Shown: positions 36,567-44,119 of the stretch, in pieces
Layout: each line of letters opens with the position of its first letter
Position numbering within the stretch: position 1 is the stretch's first letter
Origin: Pseudoalteromonas sp. S2755
Lineage (GTDB): Bacteria; Pseudomonadota; Gammaproteobacteria; Enterobacterales; Alteromonadaceae
Assembly: GCF_005886535.1 (NCBI RefSeq)
Contig: NZ_PNDS01000002.1
Location: forward strand, 1 to 53,702
Direction: 5' to 3'
Length of the DNA stretch: 53,702 nt
Translations under genes and position numbers: made by a program
Notes under the pieces: model-generated
Told to the model about the DNA's origin: nothing
The model's input: only the letters and a program-made list of their open reading frames with translations
Databases searched by the model: none

Positions 36567-36821
36567 ATGAATATGTATTTTGCGTTGCTTGCTCGCTACC
36601 AATCCCCTGTAGTGAGTCTGAAAGATGTTAGTAAAGAGTTTTTCGGCATCATGCCTAAAACCGCCGAGCAGGATGCCAAGTGCGGAAAGTTGCCCATTCC
36701 GACCTTTAAGGCGCGAGATTCGGAGCGTTCACCGACCCTAGTCAATATCAGTGACCTAGCAGAGTACCTAGAAAAGCGCTACGAAGCAGGCCGCAACCAA
36801 TGGCAACAAGTAAACGGGTGA
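36567..36821 (+). CDS. PrtN-like (pyocin activator family) regulator
   Basis: 84 residues resembling the pyocin-activator PrtN family: MYFALLARYQSPVVSLKDV at the N-terminus, a recognition segment near KLPIPTFKARD and a C-terminal LVNISDLAEYLEKRYEAG. Such proteins act as small activators or as excisionase-like DNA binders. ATG 36567 has GGAG 7 bases upstream; ATG 36519 has no ribosome site. It is the first gene of the early operon, just right of the operator, which fits a switch role. Confidence 0.75.
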   Translation: MNMYFALLARYQSPVVSLKDVSKEFFGIMPKTAEQDAKCGKLPIPTFKARDSERSPTLVNISDLAEYLEKRYEAGRNQWQQVNG

Positions 36822-36825
36822 AATC

Positions 36826-37365
36826 ATGAATAATACAATAAACAGAAAAGACATCATTGTTTTAGATACAGAAACTACGGGCTTAGGTGATGATGCTGTG
36901 GTGTGTGAAATCGCGATAATTGACGGCTTCGGTAATACGTTGCTGAATTCGCTAGTTGACCCGATGGCAGAAATCCCAGACGGGGCAATTGCGATACACG
37001 GTATCACAAATGAGATGGTAAAAGGTCAGCCAACTTTTCATGAGATTCTACCCAAAGTTAAAAGCATTATCAGTGGAAGAACTCTGTGCATTTACAATGC
37101 CGACTACGATTTGCGCATTATCTCCCAATCTATCAGTTTTGAGCAATTGCTGTGGAATCGAATAACAGATTCTATCTGCGTGATGAAAGACTATGCCGAA
37201 TATTACGGCGAAGTTAATTACTACGGTGATTTTAAATGGCAAAAGCTAGTCAATGCGTGTGAGCAACAGGGCATTGATACTTCAAAGTTTAATGCGCACC
37301 GCGCGCTTGCTGACTGCCAAATGACACTTGCGCTAATGAATAAATTTATGGTCATTGAGGGGTGA
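36826..37365 (+). CDS. DnaQ-like 3'-5' exonuclease (DEDDh)
   Basis: 179 residues, one RNase H-fold exonuclease domain. Exo I is VLDTETTGL (Asp14, Glu16), Exo II is YNADYDLRI (Asp95) and Exo III is HRALADC (His158, Asp163), so the DEDDh set is complete. The similar epsilon proofreading subunit and RNase T are other family members. It lies 4 bases after the PrtN-like gene. A role in phage DNA replication, repair or host DNA degradation is possible; none can be shown here. Confidence 0.9.
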   Translation: MNNTINRKDIIVLDTETTGLGDDAVVCEIAIIDGFGNTLLNSLVDPMAEIPDGAIAIHGITNEMVKGQPTFHEILPKVKSIISGRTLCIYNADYDLRIISQSISFEQLLWNRITDSICVMKDYAEYYGEVNYYGDFKWQKLVNACEQQGIDTSKFNAHRALADCQMTLALMNKFMVIEG

Positions 37366-37368
37366 ACC

Positions 37369-37620
37369 ATGAGTCATTCAATCGTAGAAATCGACGAGTT
37401 AATCACCGAGCCATCACATTGGGATATTCAGAGAATGAAAATCCGCCAGTTGCGCGCTCAAATCAAATCACACAAAGCACAGCGCGAAGCCGAGCAGCAA
37501 CGCATTGAGCAAGAGACGCGAGCCCAACGCAACGGCGAACGCAGCAACCAATTATTGAAATCAGCGCTAGCCATGGCAGCACGCAACCGCATGAGCGCAA
37601 GCAAAAGGGTGGTGTTATGA
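37369..37620 (+). CDS. Small charged helical protein, early operon
   Basis: 83 residues, very rich in Gln, Arg, Glu and Lys, predicted as one long helix (about 18-60). No family was recognised. It starts 3 bases after the exonuclease stop and overlaps the next gene by ATGA. The basic, coiled-coil-like make-up could bind nucleic acid, but this is only a guess. Confidence 0.65.
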   Translation: MSHSIVEIDELITEPSHWDIQRMKIRQLRAQIKSHKAQREAEQQRIEQETRAQRNGERSNQLLKSALAMAARNRMSASKRVVL

Positions 37621-38000
37621 AATCACTTTTAAAATTAATAAGCGAGAGAATCGAACACTACTGGAAGCTTATTGATGAATACCAAAAGCTAACCCTAGAT
37701 GAAAAGGAAAAAGCCAAGACAGAAGCGCGGGAGAATAAGGAGGCTCTTAAATTAATTCTTTGTGATATTGCCACTCTTAACGAATGGGGAGCTATTGAAA
37801 CCAGCGAGGCGCTGCAAGAGATGCTTGATGATTTGCTGGAGTGTGAGAATTGCCAAAACAGCGATTTTGCTGGCAGCGAAACAGTTGGTTTGGTGTCGCA
37901 GCCGAATCGCGAAGTTGTAGAACATTGGCTATGTCGTAACTGCATTAAATACTTTGAAGAAAACGGCGCTCCTGGTTCGGTTGTTCGTAAAAATGATTGA
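37617..38000 (+). CDS. Small zinc-ribbon-like protein, early operon
   Basis: 127 residues. The N-terminal half is helical and charged. The C-terminal half has two cysteine pairs, CENC and CRNC, about 35 residues apart, consistent with one zinc-binding ribbon. No family was recognised. It overlaps the 83-residue gene by ATGA and the initiator gene by 8 bases, so it belongs to the replication operon. Confidence 0.68.
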   Translation: MKSLLKLISERIEHYWKLIDEYQKLTLDEKEKAKTEARENKEALKLILCDIATLNEWGAIETSEALQEMLDDLLECENCQNSDFAGSETVGLVSQPNREVVEHWLCRNCIKYFEENGAPGSVVRKND

Positions 38001-39936
38001 TTCACGTTCACTACCAATTTGCTGGGAGCTTGTCGGCAATAGCGAAAAGATGCAGCCCATTACCATTACTAGGGCTGCTCCGCATTGTTGGGGTAAGTTC
38101 GGTTTTGATAAGGTCGCAGAGCAAGTTAAAGAAAAGCTTGCGCTAATACCTACTAACCGCTTACGCCGCATTGCTGCGCATGGGTATGCGAAACGCTTTA
38201 ACTCAGAGACAGCGAAAAACCCAGAGCGCTCAGCCAATATTTACCTGCGAAAAACCATTGAGCGAGTCACTGAAATTGTTGACCGTTCGCCACTTACTAT
38301 CCGCGAATTAAACAGCAAAAAAGCCCGTAAAGATAAAGCTAAGCAGATCACCACGATTTGCCAGCAAATGGGTATTGTTGAGTTTGATGAAAGCACGACT
38401 CTTGAAGATGCTGAGCAACTGGTTTTTGCCAGTTACATTGCAATGCATGACTTCACGATGTCGCAAGGGGTGACACCGCCTTATCAAGCCACTTTTAACG
38501 CCGCCAAGTCCAAGAGAGTAAACGGTACTTGGGAGCGTTGCGATACCAATTTGCTAGCAGACCGATTAGAGCGCGGAATACGCCGCATGCAATGTGATAA
38601 ATGGTGGTTGCGCAAACTAAACCGTTTACGCGACACCACACTTGAGCATTTAAATATCACTATGGGTCTGGTTAAAAAAGGGGTTTCCCCGTATGCCAGC
38701 AAAGATGCAGTTCAAGAGTTCCGCCACAGCAAAAAGTCACAACGTGAATGGGTTGAGTCCATGCAGCTTGAAAGCAAGGACGGCGAAACCATCGACCTGA
38801 AACACGTTTTTGACCATTCCATTTCTAACCCCGAAATCAGGCGCATTGAAATGATAGTTCGCATTCGTGGCTATAAAGAATGGGCAGAGGAAAAAGGCAT
38901 GGCGTGCATGTTCTACACCGTTACTGCGCCGTCTAAGTACCACGCAAACAGTGATAAATATAACAACGCATCGCCACGCGAAACCCAAGAGTATTTGGTA
39001 AAGCAATGGTCGAAAGTCCGCGCTGAGTTATCCAAGGCTAAAATTGGGGTATTTGGTTTGCGTATTGTTGAGCCTCACGCAGATGCAACCCCGCACTGGC
39101 ACATGGTGTTGTTTATGAAGCCAAGTGACGAAGCCACAGTTACAAACACCCTGCGCCGCTATGCCTTGCAACACGATGGCGACGAGGATGGGGCGGCGAA
39201 AAACCGTTTTGATGCCACGCCGGAAGATAAAAGCAAAGGCGATGCCGTGTCGTACATCATCAAATACATTTCCAAGAACATAAACGGCGCGCACATGGGC
39301 GATATGTTTGATGACGAAACGGGGCTACCTATTGAGCCTGAAAACGGCATTGTGATGAATGTAGCGGCATGGGCTAGTCGTTGGCGCATTCGTCAATTTC
39401 AGTTTATCGGCGGTGCGCCTGTTGGTATTTGGCGCGAGTTTCGCCGTGTTCCAAAGGAATCTGTTGAAAAGCTATCTGAAATCGCAAAAGAGATATTCGA
39501 AGCGGCCGACAATAGCCGCTTTGCTGAGTTTATTGAATTGCTCGGCGGCGCATTGGGTGAGCAATCAAGGCCAGTAGAGCTAGCCAAGGAAGAAAACGGT
39601 GCTAACGCATACGGAGAGCCAAAACAGCGCACCATAGGTATCGCATCGCGCGGGTTTACCTATGTAACTCGGGTTACTCAGTGGCTTTTAAAGAGGAGCG
39701 ACAGCGACTCTCCTTGGAGCACTGGAAATAACTGTAATACCCCAGCCAATGATTGGCAGATTGGGCATGGGGAAAAGGTGAACCCCATTCATTTAATACC
39801 ACCCGAACATCGAAAAGCGGTGATGCGGGGGGCAACTTACCAAGAAGATGATGAAATCAACCAAACCGTAACTCATTACTGGGTTCGCGGCGGGAATCTA
39901 ATGCAGGAGTCAATGAGTTATGCAACACATAGTTAG
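37993..39936 (+). CDS. Rolling-circle replication initiator (gpA/P12-like, HUH)
   Basis: 647-residue replication endonuclease of the phage gpA superfamily (PM2 P12, P2 A, phiX174 A). The HUH metal-binding motif is His368-Trp-His370 (ATPHWHMVLF). The paired catalytic tyrosines are Tyr421 and Tyr425 (SYIIKYISKN), the i/i+4 spacing of superfamily I. Members nick at the origin, stay 5'-linked and rejoin after a round. PM2 P12 is of similar size (about 634). ATG 37993 is chosen because it overlaps the previous stop (ATGATTGA); TTG 37954 is less likely. Confidence 0.93.
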   Translation: MIDSRSLPICWELVGNSEKMQPITITRAAPHCWGKFGFDKVAEQVKEKLALIPTNRLRRIAAHGYAKRFNSETAKNPERSANIYLRKTIERVTEIVDRSPLTIRELNSKKARKDKAKQITTICQQMGIVEFDESTTLEDAEQLVFASYIAMHDFTMSQGVTPPYQATFNAAKSKRVNGTWERCDTNLLADRLERGIRRMQCDKWWLRKLNRLRDTTLEHLNITMGLVKKGVSPYASKDAVQEFRHSKKSQREWVESMQLESKDGETIDLKHVFDHSISNPEIRRIEMIVRIRGYKEWAEEKGMACMFYTVTAPSKYHANSDKYNNASPRETQEYLVKQWSKVRAELSKAKIGVFGLRIVEPHADATPHWHMVLFMKPSDEATVTNTLRRYALQHDGDEDGAAKNRFDATPEDKSKGDAVSYIIKYISKNINGAHMGDMFDDETGLPIEPENGIVMNVAAWASRWRIRQFQFIGGAPVGIWREFRRVPKESVEKLSEIAKEIFEAADNSRFAEFIELLGGALGEQSRPVELAKEENGANAYGEPKQRTIGIASRGFTYVTRVTQWLLKRSDSDSPWSTGNNCNTPANDWQIGHGEKVNPIHLIPPEHRKAVMRGATYQEDDEINQTVTHYWVRGGNLMQESMSYATHS

Positions 39937-40099
39937 GTCTATTAAGGACAAAATTGAAAAGGCGAAAAGCATGCCAGCCTACAAAGCGGGGCGAAAAGCT
40001 GAGCTAGCAGAAAAGGCGCTGGATGAAACCGTGCAACTGATATCTGAAATGGTCAGTCGAATAGAAATACTGGAGGCGACTTATGGCGAAATCGACTAA
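39920..40099 (+). CDS. Small coiled-coil protein, 59 residues
   Basis: Short open frame of 60 codons starting with MQHIVRSIKDKIEKAK and ending ATYGEID. It overlaps the end of the initiator gene and the start of the next gene. It is highly charged and likely one or two helices. It has no motif. Its tight overlap on both sides supports it as a real gene rather than chance. Confidence 0.6.
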   Translation: MQHIVRSIKDKIEKAKSMPAYKAGRKAELAEKALDETVQLISEMVSRIEILEATYGEID

Positions 40100-40544
40100 C
40101 GAGGAACTAGGCGTAATTGAGTGTGACGGCTGCGGTACGTTCGCCAGCATACGCCGCCGCAAGAATGGCAAAAAGCTTTTTTATCTGCACTGTAAAAACT
40201 GCGGATTAGACCAAAGAAGCGGAGCGAATTTACAAGCGAAATGGGCGAAAGCGGTAAATAAACAATCCCAGCAACCGCAAGCTTTGCAGAGCGAAAATAG
40301 CGAAATGCAAACGCAGGTGGTTTTACACAATCCCGCACCTGATGAATGGGTGCCACAAACAGAACAAATTAGCGAACTAGGAGCGAAAGAGCATGCAGAA
40401 TCAAGCGAACGACTTACCAGCGGAACTACAGAAAACAGCGATAGCGACGGCGATGGAGGATTTAACTTTTGGGGGTGGCTCGCAATCGGCGCAATCGGAG
40501 TTGCAGCAATCGCCACAGGTGGACGAATACAGCCATCTAGATAA
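40083..40544 (+). CDS. Zinc-ribbon protein with C-terminal membrane helix
   Basis: 153 residues. The N-terminal ribbon has CDGC and CKNC (about residues 14-40). The middle is disordered and rich in Gln, Glu and Ser. A C-terminal helix (WGWLAIGAIGVAAIATGG) looks membrane-spanning. The last 152 bases overlap, in another frame, the start of the next gene. The function is unknown; the position between replication and packaging genes suggests an accessory or virion-membrane role. Confidence 0.72.
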   Translation: MAKSTNEELGVIECDGCGTFASIRRRKNGKKLFYLHCKNCGLDQRSGANLQAKWAKAVNKQSQQPQALQSENSEMQTQVVLHNPAPDEWVPQTEQISELGAKEHAESSERLTSGTTENSDSDGDGGFNFWGWLAIGAIGVAAIATGGRIQPSR

Positions 40545-40917
40545 ATTCACGGCTGTTCAGGATGAGCAAGCGGGTGAAGTCGCCGAGTCGGAAGAAATGA
40601 CCGAAAGCGACATTAGTGCGCTGGCGGGATATGGCGTTTCTTCGCTGGCTGACTTTATCGAGTCCACCATTGAAGCGCCAGTAACCATTGATAATGACAC
40701 TCGCGAAGTGATTGCAGAAAAAGCCGCGCCTGTGGTGCGTAAATACTGCAAGGGCGGGATGCCCTCTTGGATGGTGAAGTGGAAAGAAGAAATTGAACTC
40801 GGCCTTGTTCTTGGCACTGCTGCGATTTCGGTCTTTAAGCAAATTAAGGCATACGAAAAAGAGAACACCAAGAGCGAATTAAATAGCGAAAATACGGAGG
40901 TTGTTAGTGGCCATTAA
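40393..40917 (+). CDS. Acidic protein overlapping the zinc-ribbon gene
   Basis: 174 residues. The N-terminal third is acidic and Gln/Ser-rich. The C-terminal part has an amphipathic helix-rich segment (YCKGGMPSWMVKWKEEIELG), then a short hydrophobic stretch. ATG 40393 has AGGAG 10 bases upstream. If used, this gives a 152-base overlap with the preceding gene. It ends 11 bases into the packaging ATPase gene. No family was recognised. Confidence 0.65.
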   Translation: MQNQANDLPAELQKTAIATAMEDLTFGGGSQSAQSELQQSPQVDEYSHLDKFTAVQDEQAGEVAESEEMTESDISALAGYGVSSLADFIESTIEAPVTIDNDTREVIAEKAAPVVRKYCKGGMPSWMVKWKEEIELGLVLGTAAISVFKQIKAYEKENTKSELNSENTEVVSGH

Positions 40918-41695
40918 CTCTAACAATGCTTTAAAAGCAAAGCATGTATGTTATTTGGCAGGAACTGGCGGCGGTAAAACTACCGCCGTTAAGTTGCTGA
41001 ATATGGTGGGCGACCAATGCGCGATTTTCGATTTATACGGTGATTATAAATACGATGGCCGCAAGAAAGGGCATTTCAATGGTTTGGGTGGCCGTGCGGT
41101 GTATCACTACACAAACCGCAAGCAATTTGCTCAAGCGTTTGTGGAAGCGTGGCGTTCGGGTAAAAAGTTTGTTGTGGCGTACAGCCCTGAGTTCCCTAAA
41201 TCCCTCAAAGGCGAGCAACTGAAAAAAGCCAAGCAAGCGGAGCTTTATTGGTTTGGTCAATTAATGTGGGAAGCCGCAGACGGCAACCGTGAACTACATG
41301 TTGTGATTGAAGAACTCGCCAAGTTAAGCGACACCGCAGGCAAAGACGATTCAATCATCGGTGAGTTGGCAACGGGTGGGCGAAAATTCGGTGTGATTTT
41401 GCACACGGTGTTTCAGCGTTCGCAGGAAGTGCCAAAAACCATCTGGAATAATTCGCCACGTAAAGTGCTTGGTGCGCAGGAAGCGCAAGCGGATGCAAAG
41501 CGGGTTTCAATTGAGTTGGATGCGGAATTAACGGACATTTACCTGATAAGTAAACTCAACGCTCGTTATGAAGATGAGCGGCTTTATTATTTGGTAAAAA
41601 GTAAGGGGGGAATAGGGAATATTGAGCCAAAAGTAATCCATTTAAAAACGGGTAAAGCCGAAAATCTGACATTTGACCAATTGAGGGCGGCGTAA
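40907..41695 (+). CDS. Virion DNA-packaging ATPase (P9/A32-like)
   Basis: 262-residue FtsK/HerA-type ATPase, the genome-packaging or injection motor of tailless membrane-containing phages such as PM2 (P9, about 237 residues). Walker A AGTGGGKTT is at 18-26 and Walker B HVVIEE at 131-136, followed by a sensor-like GGRKFGVILHTVFQRSQE. GTG 40907 is chosen because CGGAGG is 6 bases upstream. Its stop overlaps the next ATG. A Zot-like inovirus protein is the alternative, but that would have a transmembrane helix and a different gene context. Confidence 0.88.
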   Translation: MAINSNNALKAKHVCYLAGTGGGKTTAVKLLNMVGDQCAIFDLYGDYKYDGRKKGHFNGLGGRAVYHYTNRKQFAQAFVEAWRSGKKFVVAYSPEFPKSLKGEQLKKAKQAELYWFGQLMWEAADGNRELHVVIEELAKLSDTAGKDDSIIGELATGGRKFGVILHTVFQRSQEVPKTIWNNSPRKVLGAQEAQADAKRVSIELDAELTDIYLISKLNARYEDERLYYLVKSKGGIGNIEPKVIHLKTGKAENLTFDQLRAA

Positions 41696-42042
41696 TGTTA
41701 AGTTTGCTTGAGTCCCTAAAGGGGCTGGGGAGTAAGGAGGTGCAGCCTTTTGATGCGGCTCGTCAGTCTGCTGAAAAAGTAGTGATTGGATTTGATAGCT
41801 TATATAACTCCAATCATGAATGGTTAAACGGTGTCATGAGAGAGAGTTTAACTTTTCATTTAAAAGTGCCTCATACCCAAAAACCACCTATGAATATCAT
41901 GCTGGTGTTTAACTCGGGGTTGTTTTATTTCGTCGAAAGCAAATCGAAATTTAATCGTGTTTTTCTCAAAAAGAATGAGAAGCGCCACTACAAAGAAGTG
42001 AGTAGAGAGGAGTTGATAGAGGAAATCTATAAATTTTATTAG
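41695..42042 (+). CDS. Hypothetical protein after packaging ATPase
   Basis: 115 residues without recognisable family. It has a mixed fold with hydrophobic strands (INIMLVFNSGLFYFVE-like segment near 66-80) and a basic tail (FLKKNEKRHYKEVSREEL). Translational coupling with the ATPase (TAATG) suggests that it works with packaging or capsid assembly. A strong hairpin follows immediately. Confidence 0.68.
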   Translation: MLSLLESLKGLGSKEVQPFDAARQSAEKVVIGFDSLYNSNHEWLNGVMRESLTFHLKVPHTQKPPMNIMLVFNSGLFYFVESKSKFNRVFLKKNEKRHYKEVSREELIEEIYKFY

Positions 42043-42044
42043 TC

Positions 42045-42069
42045 AAAAGAGCGAAAATTTCGCTCTTTT
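42045..42069. terminator. Hairpin between packaging and capsid genes
   Basis: Inverted repeat AAAAGAGCGAAA / TTTCGCTCTTTT (12 base pairs, one central base) overlapping a T run. It can act as a terminator or as a transcription-attenuating structure. Two more GAGCGAAA copies follow at about 42079 and 42101, so the motif itself may be bound. Confidence 0.7.
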
Positions 42070-42160
42070 CGCTATAGGGGGAGCGAAAACCGTTTCCCTC
42101 AAGAGCGAAACGCCTGATTTATTACTTAGCGATTTTAAAACCAAACAAGGTAATCATCGC

Positions 42161-42268
42161 ATGTTAAATAAATCTACTCTGACATCCGTGGGTGTCACTC
42201 TTGGCGTTTTAGCCATCCTCAATAACGTTCGCGCCTTGCGTTCAATCAAACGCACAATCGTAGGTTAA
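42161..42268 (+). CDS. Tiny membrane protein, 35 residues (virion membrane candidate)
   Basis: A 36-codon frame with one hydrophobic segment (SVGVTLGVLAILNNV) and a basic C-terminus (RSIKRTIVG). It lies 9 bases before the major capsid gene. PM2 has similarly tiny membrane-embedded virion proteins next to its capsid gene. It has no recognised motif. Position and composition, and the lack of any other gene in this gap, make it likely real. Confidence 0.65.
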   Translation: MLNKSTLTSVGVTLGVLAILNNVRALRSIKRTIVG

Positions 42269-42277
42269 GGGGGCGCA

Positions 42278-43087
42278 ATGTTAGAAGTTTCTCCACTAAA
42301 TAACCTAACTGGTGTTGCTGCTGGCGGCAGTGTTTCGTTAACGCTGCCAGTTGGCCGCACATACGAAAAAATTCATTTTGAATATTCAGGCGTAACACCT
42401 GCACAAATCAAAAATCTAAAAGTTGAGCTACAAGGCCGAACGCTAACAGAGTACGCCACGCTGCAAGACCTGCTTGACGAAAATGCATATTTTAAACGTG
42501 AGCAGGTTGACGGTATTGCAACGCTGTACTTTGTGCGTCCTGAGATTGAGGGTGTATTAAATCCATCATTGGTTGAGCAACGCTTTTTTGCGTTGGGTAC
42601 AACTGGTCTGTCTATCGCACAAATCAAATTTGATATCGCAACGGATGCAACTGCGCCAGTGATTAAAGCGTTTGCTGAAAAATCTTCTGGGAGTGCTCCT
42701 GGTTGGTTATTCAAACGCCGTTCGTTCCGCTACAACTTTGCGGTTGGTATCAACGAAATTGAAAACTTACCGCGTCCATTGGGTGCAAAAATCGCGCTAA
42801 TTGAAATTAAAAAAGCGGGCGTTACGTCTGCCGAATTTCTAGTAAACAACGTGAAATGGCGTGACCACATTCCTGCACCACTACACACGCACCACCTAAA
42901 GCAGCGCGGCCGTTCACCGCGAACCAATACACATGCAATTGACCTGTTTTTGGCAGGGGATGTATTTAGTGCACTAGCGCTGGATAACACCATCAATGAC
43001 ATGCGTTTACGTGTTGAGGCATCTGAAGCGGGTAGCGCTGAAGTGGTCGTGCATTACTTCGATGACTACGCAAAATCAACATTCTAA
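42278..43087 (+). CDS. Major capsid protein, double jelly-roll (PM2 P2-like)
   Basis: 269 residues, the same length as PM2 P2. Two beta-rich halves are visible: the first starts PLNNLTGVAAGGSVSLTLPVG and the second RRSFRYNFAVGINEIENLP. A conserved Asn-Leu rich start and Pro/Gly loops fit the P2-type N-terminal domain. P2 trimers form the pseudo-T=21 shell around the internal membrane in PM2. It is preceded by a tiny membrane protein gene and followed by further membrane proteins. Confidence 0.88.
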   Translation: MLEVSPLNNLTGVAAGGSVSLTLPVGRTYEKIHFEYSGVTPAQIKNLKVELQGRTLTEYATLQDLLDENAYFKREQVDGIATLYFVRPEIEGVLNPSLVEQRFFALGTTGLSIAQIKFDIATDATAPVIKAFAEKSSGSAPGWLFKRRSFRYNFAVGINEIENLPRPLGAKIALIEIKKAGVTSAEFLVNNVKWRDHIPAPLHTHHLKQRGRSPRTNTHAIDLFLAGDVFSALALDNTINDMRLRVEASEAGSAEVVVHYFDDYAKSTF

Positions 43088-43099
43088 GGGGGTTGACCA

Positions 43100-43426
43100 A
43101 TGCAACCAGAGGGAGCGCCAACAATGGCGGCAACTACAACGGGCGGCGGTTGGTGGGATGGCGCGAACTCATTTTTGGGTAACGCGCTGAAAATTTGGGG
43201 CGATGTCGAAAAAGTTAAGGCTATCAAGTCATCAAACGGCATCACCCAAAACGAACACATGAACACCGCAGAGCTAGACAATGGTGCGGCGGTACTTGTG
43301 GACGCACCAAAAACTCAAACCGCGCAACCTACTGAACCAATGGTGTTTGGTTTACCACAATCAACCGTACTGTACGGATTTGGTGGGTTGTTGGCTGTAG
43401 CACTAATTATGAAGGCAATGAAATGA
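43100..43426 (+). CDS. Virion membrane protein candidate, 108 residues
   Basis: 108 residues. The Gly/Ala/Thr-rich N-terminus (GGGWWDGANSFLGNALKIWG) is amphipathic. A C-terminal transmembrane helix (VLYGFGGLLAVALIMKAMK) follows. No family name was recognised. It is coupled to the next gene by ATGA. Its place between capsid and spike genes supports a membrane-associated virion protein. Confidence 0.75.
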   Translation: MQPEGAPTMAATTTGGGWWDGANSFLGNALKIWGDVEKVKAIKSSNGITQNEHMNTAELDNGAAVLVDAPKTQTAQPTEPMVFGLPQSTVLYGFGGLLAVALIMKAMK

Positions 43427-43542
43427 AAGGTAATCCGAAGAACTTAAAGTATTTTGCGTATGGCGTGGCTATCTCGGTCGCGGGTGCAATTTTGGCTGAC
43501 TATGTACGTGATTGGATGCGCAAACCTGCGGGGCAGTCGTAA
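43423..43542 (+). CDS. Tiny membrane protein, 39 residues
   Basis: Starts in the overlap ATGA of the previous gene and ends in the overlap TAATG of the next. One hydrophobic helix (YFAYGVAISVAGAILADYV) is followed by basic residues (RDWMRKPAGQS). The exact couplings on both sides argue for a real gene. Probably a virion-membrane component. Confidence 0.72.
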   Translation: MKGNPKNLKYFAYGVAISVAGAILADYVRDWMRKPAGQS

Positions 43543-43757
43543 TGTTTGGCGCAATGCTAGGTGCAACGGGTGCGATACCCGGTATGACTAATGGGGCTGG
43601 GAGTCCCATTAGTTCAGGCGCAACATCTGGCACTGGCGACCAAATGCAGCGAATTGGTTTTCAGGGTGGAAATATCAATTTCGGTGGCGGCACTAACAAC
43701 CAGTTGTTGATTATTGGTGCTGTGGCAATTGCTGCTTTATTTCTGTTGAAAAAATAG
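43542..43757 (+). CDS. Gly-rich membrane protein, 71 residues
   Basis: ATG 43542 overlaps the preceding stop (TAATG). An in-frame ATG at 43512 lies inside the previous gene and is less likely. The first 50 residues are rich in Gly, Ser, Thr and Asn (GNINFGGGTNNQ). The C-terminus is one transmembrane helix (LLIIGAVAIAALFLLKK). It is likely an internal-membrane virion protein with an outward Gly-rich part. Confidence 0.72.
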   Translation: MFGAMLGATGAIPGMTNGAGSPISSGATSGTGDQMQRIGFQGGNINFGGGTNNQLLIIGAVAIAALFLLKK

Positions 43758-43765
43758 GGGGCGGT

Positions 43766-44119
43766 ATGCGCGTGGCGCACATTAGTGAAATTCATCAAAT
43801 TAAATCAGCGGCAGCGGCAGACTATGAAACCGTAAAAAATGAAGTGGCGCATGGTTCGGCGGTACTGGTTGAGTTTGAGGGGTGCTATTGCGTGTTGCGT
43901 GTAGACCGTGACGGGTTGTGTGTGGTGTGTGCAGCAGGTAAAAACCTGCTGGCGATTGCACCAAAAGTGGTGTCGTTAGCTCGCCGCATTTCAGCCCCCT
44001 CCATTGTTTACCACACAAAACGCACGGCGTTGAAACGTTTATTGTCGGCCTATCAATTTGTGTACGAGTCGACGGACGAAGACGGCTATGCAATTTATAG
44101 GATGACGCTAAATGGGTAG
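43766..44119 (+). CDS. Hypothetical protein between membrane-protein and rod genes
   Basis: 117 residues without transmembrane helix. It has a compact alpha/beta segment (AVLVEFEGCYCVLRVDRDGLCVVCAA broken by a turn) and a helical, basic C-terminal half ending YRMTLNG. GGGGGCGG precedes the start. Overlap with the next gene is 8 bases. Cysteine count is high for so small a protein. No match was recognised. Confidence 0.65.
   Translation: MRVAHISEIHQIKSAAAADYETVKNEVAHGSAVLVEFEGCYCVLRVDRDGLCVVCAAGKNLLAIAPKVVSLARRISAPSIVYHTKRTALKRLLSAYQFVYESTDEDGYAIYRMTLNG

Noticed and set aside
34802..37365. Anti-phage defence island (membrane proteins plus nuclease)
   Set aside because: The nuclease is in the early replication operon beyond the repressor, and no known defence gene set is recognisable; superinfection exclusion stays possible for the cassette alone.
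40181..40516. Minus-strand frame opposite the zinc-ribbon phage gene
   Set aside because: Opposite to the compact late/early operon, no promoter, Cys/Ser-rich reverse translation.
40901..41695. Zot-like inovirus morphogenesis protein
   Set aside because: No transmembrane helix, and the neighbours are a P2-like capsid and lysozyme-like protein rather than filamentous-phage genes.
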